A stretch of DNA of 38,611 bases from Aestuariivita boseongensis (GTDB taxonomy: Bacteria; Pseudomonadota; Alphaproteobacteria; Rhodobacterales; Rhodobacteraceae), in contig NZ_JXYH01000036.1 in the NCBI RefSeq assembly GCF_001262635.1, positions 1 to 38,611 on the forward strand, written 5' to 3'. The stretch's first letter is position 1, and every line of letters starts with the position of its first letter. A program made the position numbers and the translations under genes. Under the pieces are notes generated by a model. That model saw only the letters and a list, made by a program, of their open reading frames with translations, was not told the origin of the DNA and did no database searches. This document shows positions 7,801-15,414 of this stretch, in pieces.

Positions 7801-8058
7801 ATGATGAAGCTGATTGCCATCCTCAATGTCATCGCCTGGGCGGGCTTCTGGGCCTTCGGATATCTGGCGCTGACCGCCGGGACCGAAAGCGGCAGCCAGG
7901 GCGTTATCGCGGCGGTTCTTGCAGCACTGGGCGCGGCCATCGGGTTCTGGGCCTATTTCCAGCTGGTGCGCCATTCCGAGGCGACCGGATACGCCAAACC
8001 CGCGAACCGGGCCAAGCCCACTTTTGAAGATGCAGACCTGAACGGGGGGAACGCCTGA
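7801..8058 (+). CDS. Small two-helix membrane protein inside the LIV operon
   Basis: An 85-residue protein starting MMKLIAILNVIAWAGFW with two hydrophobic segments (about 4-26 and 35-57) and a polar C-tail ending NGGNA. It begins 3 nt after the livH stop and its own stop overlaps the livM start (TGATG, 8056-8060), so it is embedded in the translational chain of the transporter. GC content, codon use and spacing look like a real gene. I do not recognise a family. It may be an accessory subunit of the LivHM channel; this is inferred from position only. The start could also be ATG 7804. Confidence 0.75.
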   Translation: MMKLIAILNVIAWAGFWAFGYLALTAGTESGSQGVIAAVLAALGAAIGFWAYFQLVRHSEATGYAKPANRAKPTFEDADLNGGNA

Positions 8059-9134
8059 TGTTCTATCGTGAAGCCGGAGATTTCAGCACCACCTATCGGC
8101 AGGATAACCAGACCTTCCCGATTAAGTTCGACCGCTATCGGTACTATGCCGTGCTGGCCGTGGCCTTTCTGGTCGTGCCGTTCATCGTGAACGATTACTG
8201 GGTCAACGCCATCCTGGTGCCGTTCCTGATCTATTCGATCGCGGCGATCGGCCTGAACATTTTGACGGGCTATTGCGGACAGGTGAGCCTTGGGACTGGC
8301 GGTTTCATGGCTGTGGGGGCTTATGCCTGTTACAAGCTGATGACCGGGTTCCCAGATGTGAACATCATCATCCACATCATCCTGGCAGGCGGCATCACGG
8401 CGGCGGTGGGCACGTTGTTTGGCCTGCCCAGCTTGCGGATCAAGGGGTTTTACCTGGCGGTGGCGACACTGGCGGCGCAGTTCTTCCTTGTGTGGATGTT
8501 CAACAAGGTCAGCTGGTTCTACAACTACTCGGCCTCGGGCCAGATCAACGCGCCGGAACGCACCGTGTTCGGTGTGCCCGTGACCGGCGCGCAGGTTGAG
8601 CCCTGGGCGATGTATATGATCTGCCTGGTCTTTACCTTCGCCTGCGCGGTGATTGCGCGGAACCTGACACGCGGCACGTTGGGCCGGTCCTGGATGGCGA
8701 TCCGGGATATGGACATCGCCGCCGAGATCATCGGGGTGAACCCGCTCAAGGCGAAACTGACGGCTTTTGCCATTAGCTCGTTCTTCGTGGGCATCTCGGG
8801 CGCGCTGTTCTTTGCCGTCTACCTTGGCGCTGTTGAGGTGGGTGAGGTGTACGGCATCCAGAAATCCTTCATCGTGCTCTTCATGATCATCATTGGCGGG
8901 TTGGGCTCGATCTTTGGCTCTTTCGCCGGTGCGGCGCTGCTGGTGGTGCTGCCCGTGTTCCTGAAGCTGCTGGGCGTGGATCTGCTGGGCTGGCCCACGG
9001 ATATCGTGGCGCATATCAACCTTGTGGTGGTGGGCCTCTTGATCATCCTGTTCCTGGTGCTTGAGCCCCATGGCCTGGCGCAACTGTGGCGCGTCGCGAA
9101 GGAGAAGCTGCGGCTTTGGCCGTTCCCGCATTAA
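8058..9134 (+). CDS. livM: LIV-type ABC transporter permease (LivM-like)
   Basis: A 358-residue permease with about ten membrane segments. The N-terminus has an unusual soluble stretch of about 30 residues (MFYREAGDFSTTYRQDNQT) before the first helix. LivM landmarks: AAIGLNILTGYCGQVSLGTG, FMAVGAYACY, PSLRIKGFYLAVATLAAQF, GRSWMAIRDMDIAAEIIGVN (ATPase coupling region) and FMIIIGGLGSIFGSFAGAALL. It pairs with LivH. The start overlaps the stop of the small membrane protein gene. It is the last gene before a REP-like element and the binding-protein gene. Confidence 0.93.
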   Translation: MFYREAGDFSTTYRQDNQTFPIKFDRYRYYAVLAVAFLVVPFIVNDYWVNAILVPFLIYSIAAIGLNILTGYCGQVSLGTGGFMAVGAYACYKLMTGFPDVNIIIHIILAGGITAAVGTLFGLPSLRIKGFYLAVATLAAQFFLVWMFNKVSWFYNYSASGQINAPERTVFGVPVTGAQVEPWAMYMICLVFTFACAVIARNLTRGTLGRSWMAIRDMDIAAEIIGVNPLKAKLTAFAISSFFVGISGALFFAVYLGAVEVGEVYGIQKSFIVLFMIIIGGLGSIFGSFAGAALLVVLPVFLKLLGVDLLGWPTDIVAHINLVVVGLLIILFLVLEPHGLAQLWRVAKEKLRLWPFPH

Positions 9135-9146
9135 TGACCGCGGTAT

Positions 9147-9168
9147 GCCGGGCTTAAGCCCGGCCTAC
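9147..9168 (-). repeat. REP-like element, copy 1
   Basis: An 18-nt perfect palindrome (GCCGGGCTTAAGCCCGGC, 9147-9164) followed by CTAC, so on the minus strand it reads GTAG plus palindrome. This is the architecture of REP elements moved by RAYT transposases. Copies with the same layout are at 31887-31908 and 32171-32192. It lies between livM and the binding-protein gene, where a hairpin may also affect mRNA stability. Confidence 0.7.
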
Positions 9169-9214
9169 GGCAAAAACGAGACATCGGAATAAAACCAAAG
9201 GGAGGATAGACCCG

Positions 9215-10498
9215 ATGAAATTGAAACTGACCACAGCGGCATTGGCCGCACTGATGGCCGCAGGCCCGGCAATGGCGGACCTTGTGTTCCCATCGCTGTC
9301 GTACCGGACAGGGCCTTACGCCTCGGGCGGTATTCCGTTCGCGGATGGCTATGCCGATTACTTCACGCTGCTGAACGAGCGTGACGGCGGCATCGGTGGC
9401 GTCATGGCGCGCGTGCTGGAATGCGAGACCGGCTATAACACCGAAAAAGGTGTGGAATGCTATGAGTCGACCAAGGGCGAAGGCTCGCTGGTGTATCAGC
9501 CGCTGTCGACCGGTATCACCTATCAGCTGATCCCCAAAGCGACAGCGGATGATATCCCGATCCACTCGATGGGCTATGGCCGGACATCGGCCAAGAACGG
9601 CGATGTGTTCAGCCACGTCTTCAACTATCCCGCCAACTACTGGGATGGGGCGTCGGGTGCGATCAACTACCTGCTGGAAAGCAACGGTGGCGATATTTCC
9701 GGCAAGAAAGTCGCGCTGGTCTACCACAACTCGGCCTACGGCAAAGAGCCGATCCGCACCCTGGAAGAGCTGAGCGCGAAGCACGGCTTTGAACTGCTGC
9801 CGCTGGCTGTGGACCACCCCGGTCAGGAGCAGAAATCGCAGTGGCTGCAAATCCGTCGCGAGCGTCCCGACTTTGTCCTGATGTGGGGCTGGGGCGTGAT
9901 GAACCAGGTCGCCATTCAGGAAGCCGCCAACATCCGCTTCCCGATGGAAAACTTCATCGGCATCTGGTGGTCCGGTTCGGAAAACGACGTGCTGCCTGCG
10001 GGTGACGCCGCAAACGGCTACAAGGCGCTGACATTCCACGGTGTGGGCAGCGACTTCCCGGTCTTTGACGACATCCAGAAATATGTTGTGGATGCAGGCA
10101 AAGCCGCCGGTGCGGGCGACCAGATCGGCACGGTGCTGTACAACCGCGGTCTTTACGCGGCGATGCTGGCGGCAGAAGCGGCCAAGAAGGCGCAAGAGAT
10201 CCACGGCACGGCAGACATCACCGCTGCGATGATGCGTGACGGCATGGAAGCGCTGGAAATCACCGAAGCCAAAATGGCCGAACTGGGTCTGCCGAACTTC
10301 GGCCCGACCTTCACCGTGTCCTGCGCAAACCACGGCGGTGACGCTCTGGTGGGTGTGACCCAGTGGGACGCATCGGCTGGCACATGGTCGCTGATTTCCG
10401 ACTTCAAACCGACAGATCAGGACGTGATCAACGCGCTGATCCAGGAAGACAGCGCAGCCTATGCTGCGGAAAACAACATCGGTTCGAACTGCAACTGA
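9215..10498 (+). CDS. LIV-type periplasmic substrate-binding protein
   Basis: A 427-residue exported binding protein of the Peripla_BP_6 (LivK/amide-binding) family. The signal peptide MKLKLTTAALAALMAAGPAMA should be cut before DLVFPS. The mature protein begins with the ligand-binding region (LSYRTGPYASGG, ADGYADYFTLLNERDGGIGG), continues with ESTKGEGSLVYQPLSTG and has an interdomain portion KKVALVYHNSAYGKEP. Cysteine pairs (ECETGYNTEKGVECYE; VSCANHGG ... SNCN) suggest disulfides. AGGGAGGA lies 10 nt upstream of the ATG. Length above the 370-residue LivK norm fits binding proteins of ligase-linked loci. It delivers ligand to LivHM; the ligand is unknown. Confidence 0.92.
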   Translation: MKLKLTTAALAALMAAGPAMADLVFPSLSYRTGPYASGGIPFADGYADYFTLLNERDGGIGGVMARVLECETGYNTEKGVECYESTKGEGSLVYQPLSTGITYQLIPKATADDIPIHSMGYGRTSAKNGDVFSHVFNYPANYWDGASGAINYLLESNGGDISGKKVALVYHNSAYGKEPIRTLEELSAKHGFELLPLAVDHPGQEQKSQWLQIRRERPDFVLMWGWGVMNQVAIQEAANIRFPMENFIGIWWSGSENDVLPAGDAANGYKALTFHGVGSDFPVFDDIQKYVVDAGKAAGAGDQIGTVLYNRGLYAAMLAAEAAKKAQEIHGTADITAAMMRDGMEALEITEAKMAELGLPNFGPTFTVSCANHGGDALVGVTQWDASAGTWSLISDFKPTDQDVINALIQEDSAAYAAENNIGSNCN

Positions 10499-10508
10499 TG
10501 TGACATAA

Positions 10509-10537
10509 CCGGTCGCCGCGCATGACGCGGCGGCCGG
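10509..10537 (+). terminator. GC-rich stem-loop after the binding-protein gene
   Basis: CCGGTCGCCGCG (10509-10520) pairs with CGCGGCGGCCGG (10526-10537) over 12 positions with one G-T, around a CATGA loop. No T-tract follows, so it is more likely an mRNA-protecting or attenuating hairpin than a full terminator. Such hairpins commonly raise binding-protein levels over the membrane parts. Confidence 0.55.
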
Positions 10538-10572
10538 ACCCCTGACCGAAACCTTCAGACAGAGACCGCACC

Positions 10573-11409
10573 ATGCTGGACGCCGCGAAAACGACTGACA
10601 CCCAGGTTGAGACCCTTCTTGAGGTCAACAATATCGAGGTGATCTACAACCACGTGATCCTCGTGCTGAAAGGTGTGAGCCTGAAGGTCCCCAAAGGCGG
10701 CATCACAGCGCTTCTGGGCGGCAATGGCGCAGGCAAGACGACGACGTTGAAGGCGATCTCGAACCTGCTGCATTCTGAGCGGGGTGAGGTGACGAAGGGC
10801 TCGATCAAATACCGCGGCGAAAGCGTGGCACACTCCGACCCTGCCGATCTGGTGAAGAAGGGCGTCATCCAGGTCATGGAAGGCCGCCACTGCTTTGAAC
10901 ACCTGACGGTGGAAGAAAACCTGCTGACCGGCGCCTATACCCGCAACGACGGCAAGGCAGAGATCCAGAAAGATCTGGAACTCGTTTATTCCTATTTCCC
11001 GCGCCTGAAAGAGCGGCGCAAATCCCAGGCCGGGTACACCTCGGGCGGGGAGCAACAGATGACAGCGATCGGCCGCGCGCTGATGTCCCGGCCCGAAACG
11101 ATCCTGCTGGACGAACCCTCGATGGGTCTTGCGCCGCAGTTGGTTGAACAGATCTTCGAGATCGTGAAATCGCTGAACGAACAGGAAGGGCTGACCTTCC
11201 TGCTGGCCGAACAGAACACCAACGTGGCGCTGCGCTTTGCCCATTACGGCTACATCCTGGAATCGGGCCGTGTGGTGATGGATGGCCCCGCAAAGGATCT
11301 GCGTGAAAACCAGGACGTGAAGGAATTCTACCTGGGCATGTCCGACGAAGGGCGCAAATCCTTCCGCGACGTGCGCTCGTATCGCCGCCGCAAAAGGTGG
11401 CTGAGCTAA
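10573..11409 (+). CDS. livF: LIV-type ABC transporter ATP-binding protein (LivF-like)
   Basis: A 278-residue ATPase. Walker A GGNGAGKTT (about 49-57), Q-loop IQVMEGRHCFEHLTV, signature SGGEQQMTAIGRAL, Walker B ILLDEPSMGLAPQL and H-loop region LLAEQN, with Gln rather than His at that place as is normal for LivF. The C-terminus GMSDEGRKSFRDVRSYRRRK is an extra basic tail of about 20 residues beyond the usual LivF end. The N-terminus has about 18 extra residues before LLEVNNIEVIY. It should form a heterodimer with LivG to power LivHM. Confidence 0.93.
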   Translation: MLDAAKTTDTQVETLLEVNNIEVIYNHVILVLKGVSLKVPKGGITALLGGNGAGKTTTLKAISNLLHSERGEVTKGSIKYRGESVAHSDPADLVKKGVIQVMEGRHCFEHLTVEENLLTGAYTRNDGKAEIQKDLELVYSYFPRLKERRKSQAGYTSGGEQQMTAIGRALMSRPETILLDEPSMGLAPQLVEQIFEIVKSLNEQEGLTFLLAEQNTNVALRFAHYGYILESGRVVMDGPAKDLRENQDVKEFYLGMSDEGRKSFRDVRSYRRRKRWLS

Positions 11410-11425
11410 GCGGAAGGGCTGAGAG

Positions 11426-12667
11426 ATGAGAGGCGACGGATCCGACATGAGCGCGCATTTTGATGATCTGGAAACGCGGTCGGCGGACGCCCGCGCTGCC
11501 GATCTGGCAAAGCGCCTGCCCGAACAGGTGGCGCGGGCGCAGCAGGCGGCGGGCTATGCTGAACTGCTTTCGGGCGTGGATGCCGCATCCATCACCGATA
11601 CCGCGTCTCTGGCGAAACTGCCGGTTCTGCGCAAATCCGAACTCAGCCGGGCGCAGGCCGCCCATCCGCCCTTTGGCGGCTTCACCGTGAAACCAGCGCA
11701 GGGTTTTGCGCATATCTTCCAGTCACCAGGACCGATCTATGAACCGGGCGGGATTGAACATGACTGGTGGCGCATGGGCCGCTTCCTGCATGCGGTGGGT
11801 ATCGGTGCGGGCGATGTGGTGCAGAATTGCTTCGGCTATCACCTCACACCTGCCGGTATGATCTTCGAATCCGGCGCGCGTGCCGTGGGCGCCGCCGTGC
11901 TGCCTGCCGGCACCGGCCAGACCGAACTGCAGGTGACTGCGGCGCGCGATGTAGGGGCCACCGCCTATGCCGGGACGCCCGATTACCTGAAGGTGATCCT
12001 CGACAAGGCCGACGAGATGAGCGTGACCCTTGGCTTTACCAAGGCGGCAGTGGGCGGCGGTGCGCTGTTCCCGTCCCTGCGCGAATACTATGCCGATCGC
12101 GGCATCACCTGCCTGCAATCCTATGCCACCGCCGATCTGGGCAACATCGCGTATGAATCCCCGGCGATGGAGGGGATGATCGTCGATGAACATGTCATCG
12201 TCGAAATCGTCACCCCCGGCACCGGCGATCCCGTCGCCCCGGGCGAGGTGGGCGAGGTTGTCGTGACCACGCTGAACCCCGATTACCCGCTGATCCGTTT
12301 CGCCACGGGTGATCTGTCGGCGGTGATGGAAGGGCAATCGCCCTGCGGACGCACCAATATGCGCATCAAGGGCTGGATGGGCCGCGCCGACCAGACCACC
12401 AAGATCAAGGGCATGTTCGTGCGCCCCGAACAGGTGGCCCAGCTGGTCGCCCGCCATGACGAGGTGGTCAAGGCCCGGGTCGTCGCCAGCCGTGAAGGCG
12501 AGATGGACGTGATGACCGTGCATCTTGAAGCCACCGGCGGCGATGCAAACGCCTATGCCGCCTCGGTCGCCGATGTGCTGAAGCTGAAAGGCAAGGTCGA
12601 GGTGGTCGCGCCGGGCAGCCTGCCCAAGGACGGTCTGGTGATCGAGGATCAGCGCAGCTACGACTGA
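11426..12667 (+). CDS. PaaK-like (phenylacetate-CoA ligase family) protein, atypical ATP loop
   Basis: A 413-residue member of the phenylacetate-CoA ligase branch of adenylate-forming enzymes. The C-terminal half is recognisable: VGEVVVTTLN, IRFATGDLS, GRADQTTKIKGMFVRPEQV. The Thr/Gly-rich A3 loop (SSGTTGxPT in PaaK) is absent; the aligned stretch reads FQSPGPIYEPGG. The A5 position reads YATADLG rather than YGxSE. It may therefore be an altered ligase, a regulator or a CoA-binding partner. GGAAGGG stands 7 nt before ATG 11426; ATG 11447 (MSAHFDD) is the alternative start. It ends the LIV/ligase operon, 16 nt after livF. Confidence 0.82.
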   Translation: MRGDGSDMSAHFDDLETRSADARAADLAKRLPEQVARAQQAAGYAELLSGVDAASITDTASLAKLPVLRKSELSRAQAAHPPFGGFTVKPAQGFAHIFQSPGPIYEPGGIEHDWWRMGRFLHAVGIGAGDVVQNCFGYHLTPAGMIFESGARAVGAAVLPAGTGQTELQVTAARDVGATAYAGTPDYLKVILDKADEMSVTLGFTKAAVGGGALFPSLREYYADRGITCLQSYATADLGNIAYESPAMEGMIVDEHVIVEIVTPGTGDPVAPGEVGEVVVTTLNPDYPLIRFATGDLSAVMEGQSPCGRTNMRIKGWMGRADQTTKIKGMFVRPEQVAQLVARHDEVVKARVVASREGEMDVMTVHLEATGGDANAYAASVADVLKLKGKVEVVAPGSLPKDGLVIEDQRSYD

Positions 12668-12788
12668 CGCGCCTCCTGTTTCTTTCTGGCTCCAAATGCC
12701 CAGACCCAAAACATGACCTTGCGGCGCAGCCGCGCGATTGTGCAACAGGATGGGGCTGGAAACCCGAGCAAAAAGCTTGGATAACCGG

Positions 12789-12808
12789 TGCGGTCAAGGC
12801 TGACCGCA
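12789..12808. promoter_or_regulatory. Perfect 8-bp inverted repeat before the iron-type permease
   Basis: TGCGGTCA (12789-12796) and TGACCGCA (12801-12808) around AGGC. It lies about 18 bp before the GTG start of the permease and just ahead of the AAGGA ribosome-binding site. It may be an operator or a leader hairpin. The rest of the 159-bp gap (12668-12826) holds no gene that I can support. Confidence 0.5.
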
Positions 12809-12826
12809 TCGCAGAAGGACCCCCGA

Positions 12827-14503
12827 GTGACCGACGCCACCCAACGAGACATCGCGCCCCACGCGACGCGCCGCCATCGCGCGGGCGGATCGCGGCTGTT
12901 GGCGGTGCTGGCCTATCTGGTGGCGGCTGTCTGCATCTTGCCGATGCTAGCGGTGCTGATCGCATCGATGTCGGGCGGCACGGATACGGTGGCCCATCTG
13001 ATGGACACGGTCCTGCCGCGCTATGCCTTCAACACGCTGGCGCTGGTGCTGCTGGTGGCGCTGGGGGCTTTGGCCGTGGGGGTGGGCACCGCCTGGCTGG
13101 TGACCATGACGCGCTTTCCGGGGCAGCGGTTCTTCGAAGTGGCGCTGGTCCTGCCGCTGGCCTTCCCGGCCTATGTGCTGGCCTATGCCTATACCCATGT
13201 TCTGGATCATCCCGGCGTCGTGCAGACCAGCTTGCGCGCGATGATGGGCTGGGGGCCCCGCGACTACTGGTTTCCCGAAATCCGGTCCCTGGGCGGGGCC
13301 GCCACCATGCTGGTTCTGGTGCTGTATCCTTACGTCTATCTTCTGGCCCGCGCGGCCTTCCTGCAGCAAAGCGCCAGCGCCTTCCTGGCCGCCCGCGCCC
13401 TCGGCAAAACCGCCTGGCAGGCGTTCTTCCGCGTCAGCCTGCCCATGGCGCGCCCTGCCATTGCGGGTGGCGTGCTTCTGGCGGTGATGGAGACGATCGC
13501 CGATTTCGGCACGGTCGCCTATTTCGGGGTGCAGACGCTGGCCACGGGGATCTATACCAGCTGGTTTTCCCTCGCTGATCGCGCGGCAGCGGCGCAACTG
13601 GCGCTGTGCCTGCTGGCCTTTGCGCTGCTTCTTGCAATCCTCGAGAGGTATCAGCGCGGCAATGCGCAGTATCACGACACCAGCAAACGCCAGCACGGCA
13701 TGCCCCCGGCCGAGCTGTCGGGCTGGCGCGCGGCGCTTGCGACGCTGTTCTGTGCGCTGCCGGTGATCCTGGGCGCGCTCCTGCCCATGGCCATCCTGCT
13801 CGAAATGGCGCTTGGGTCGGAACAGAACCTGCTCAGCCGCCGTTACATCGGATTCATCCAGAACTCCCTCACGCTGGCAAGTGCCGCGGCTATCGTGACC
13901 GTCTGCGCCGCGGTTTCGGTTGGCTTTTACCAGCGCTTGCGGCCCGGCAAGCCATCGGCTGCAGCGGGCTATGCCGCGCGGCTGGGCTATGCCGTGCCGG
14001 GCGGCGTGATCGCGGTGGGCCTGATCGTGCCCTTCGCGGCTTTCGACAACGCGCTGGATGCCTGGATGCGGGCGAGGTTCGACTATTCCACCGGCTTGCT
14101 GATCACCGGCTCCATCTGGCTGCTGGTGGGCGCCTACATGGTGCGGTTCCTGGCCGCCGCTTTGGGCGCCTATGAAGGCGGGCAAAGCACGGTGCATGCC
14201 AATATGGACGCCGCCGCGCGATCCTTGGGGCAAACGCCTCTGGGCACGCTGCGCCGGGTGCATCTGCCTATCCTGACGCCCAGTTTGCTGACGGCACTTC
14301 TGATCGTCTTTGTCGATGTGATGAAGGAACTGCCTGCCACGTTGATCATGCGGCCCTTCAACTATGACACGCTGGCGGTGCAGGCCTATCGTCTGGCCAG
14401 TGATGAACGGTTGGAAGGGGCTGCGGTGCCCTCACTGGTCATCGTGGCCGTCGGGTTGCTGCCGGTGATCCTGATTTGCCGGCAGGTGGGCCGCCATCGC
14501 TGA
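12827..14503 (+). CDS. Fe3+-type ABC transporter permease (FbpB/SfuB-like), orphan
   Basis: A 558-residue fused double permease with about twelve membrane helices. Two EAA coupling loops are visible, AARALGKTAWQAFFRVSLP and AARSLGQTPLGTLRRVHLP, each followed by a proline-rich turn, as in FbpB/SfuB proteins of ferric or related uptake. The GTG at 12827 is chosen because AAGGA lies about 7 nt before it. No binding-protein or ATPase gene of this type is adjacent, so it stands alone here; partners may lie elsewhere. Ferric iron is the family's usual cargo, but the substrate is not proven. Confidence 0.87.
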   Translation: MTDATQRDIAPHATRRHRAGGSRLLAVLAYLVAAVCILPMLAVLIASMSGGTDTVAHLMDTVLPRYAFNTLALVLLVALGALAVGVGTAWLVTMTRFPGQRFFEVALVLPLAFPAYVLAYAYTHVLDHPGVVQTSLRAMMGWGPRDYWFPEIRSLGGAATMLVLVLYPYVYLLARAAFLQQSASAFLAARALGKTAWQAFFRVSLPMARPAIAGGVLLAVMETIADFGTVAYFGVQTLATGIYTSWFSLADRAAAAQLALCLLAFALLLAILERYQRGNAQYHDTSKRQHGMPPAELSGWRAALATLFCALPVILGALLPMAILLEMALGSEQNLLSRRYIGFIQNSLTLASAAAIVTVCAAVSVGFYQRLRPGKPSAAAGYAARLGYAVPGGVIAVGLIVPFAAFDNALDAWMRARFDYSTGLLITGSIWLLVGAYMVRFLAAALGAYEGGQSTVHANMDAAARSLGQTPLGTLRRVHLPILTPSLLTALLIVFVDVMKELPATLIMRPFNYDTLAVQAYRLASDERLEGAAVPSLVIVAVGLLPVILICRQVGRHR

Positions 14504-14530
14504 ACGCGTGCTTTTGGCGGGCGTCGCGTG

Positions 14531-14555
14531 CCGTATTTGGAAAGAGAAGAAGGGC
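14531..14555 (+). repeat. 25-bp intergenic repeat, copy B
   Basis: CCGTATTTGGAAAGAGAAG (14531-14549) followed by AAGGGC, one mismatch from copy A at 5862-5886. It lies in the 62-bp convergent gap between the permease gene and the COG0523 gene, where no ribosome-binding role is possible on the plus strand. Confidence 0.7.
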
Positions 14556-14565
14556 AGGGCGCGCC

Positions 14566-15414
14566 TTAGCCCTGCCACCAGCGCTTGATCTCCTCGCGGC
14601 TGATCGCTGCCGAGGGACCGAGCGCGACAAGCTGCGTCTGATCCGTCGCGCTGCGCCGCGCGGTGACATAGCCGCCCACGACATGCACTTCATAGCCGCC
14701 GTCATCGGTGAGGATGTGCCCCTTGAGCCGGTAGAGGCCGGAGGGGCGGTTCTCCAGCTTGTCACCCAGCGCCGCGCGACTGATGGGCCTGTCGCTTTGT
14801 GTATGCCACGTGGTGTAGCCGGTATGGCTGGCCACCGAACGGCCTTTTGGCAACGGGATGATGTCGAAGAGGAGCGGGGCGAGGGATGCGTCGTTCAGTA
14901 GTTGCGGGTTGCGCGCGGGCAGGGTCGAGAGCGCACCGGGGATCGCGTCAGACTTGGTCACAAGAACCATGTCGGCAGTGGAGATCTGTTGCGTGACCTG
15001 GGGGCCGATCTCAGCGTCTGTCAGTTGCATCGTCAGATTTGCGCCATCGACCAGGGTGACGATACCGCCATAGGCGAGCTCGGGTTCGGAGATTACCGCA
15101 TTGGCGATGGAGGCCGGATCGGCGATGCCGCTGGCCTCGATGATCAGGTGATCCGGGCGTGGGCTGCGGTCCAGCGCCTGATCCAGCGCGCGGTGCAGAT
15201 CGTCGCCCATCGTACAGCAGACGCAGCCATTGATCAGGGCGATGGTGTCGCCCTCGGCGCTGTCGAGCAGATCGGCATCGATGTTGATACTGCCGAAATC
15301 ATTCACGATCACCATCAGCGACAGCCCGTGATCTTCGGCCAGAAGCCGGTTGATCAGCGTGGTCTTGCCTGCGCCCAGATATCCCGAGACGATGGTGACG
15401 GGCAGCGGCGTCAT
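14566..15414 (-). CDS. COG0523/CobW-family metal-associated GTPase
   Basis: A 282-residue G3E GTPase. Walker A is [10 protein letters not shown] (10-19), the metal-binding CxCC lies in [11 protein letters not shown] (about 63-73), and the guanine-specificity motif is TKSD (variant of NKxD). EASGIADP is another family hallmark. The C-terminal CobW_C-type domain is short. COG0523 proteins are metallochaperones or metal-insertion GTPases for Zn, Co or Fe. Its ATG overlaps the aroC stop (ATGA, 15411-15414), so it is coupled to aroC. The permease gene on the other strand converges on it. The metal cannot be told from sequence. Confidence 0.9.
   Translation of the reverse strand: MTPLPVTIVSGYLGAGKTTLINRLLAEDHGLSLMVIVNDFGSINIDADLLDSAEGDTIALINGCVCCTMGDDLHRALDQALDRSPRPDHLIIEASGIADPASIANAVISEPELAYGGIVTLVDGANLTMQLTDAEIGPQVTQQISTADMVLVTKSDAIPGALSTLPARNPQLLNDASLAPLLFDIIPLPKGRSVASHTGYTTWHTQSDRPISRAALGDKLENRPSGLYRLKGHILTDDGGYEVHVVGGYVTARRSATDQTQLVALGPSAAISREEIKRWWQG

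Noticed and set aside
7953-10333. Long antisense frames opposite livM and the binding-protein gene
   Set aside because: Same shadow effect of high-GC coding DNA; no start signals or recognisable protein features.
12668-12826. A small gene between the PaaK-like gene and the permease
   Set aside because: No frame has a credible start and family-like composition; only an inverted repeat is visible.
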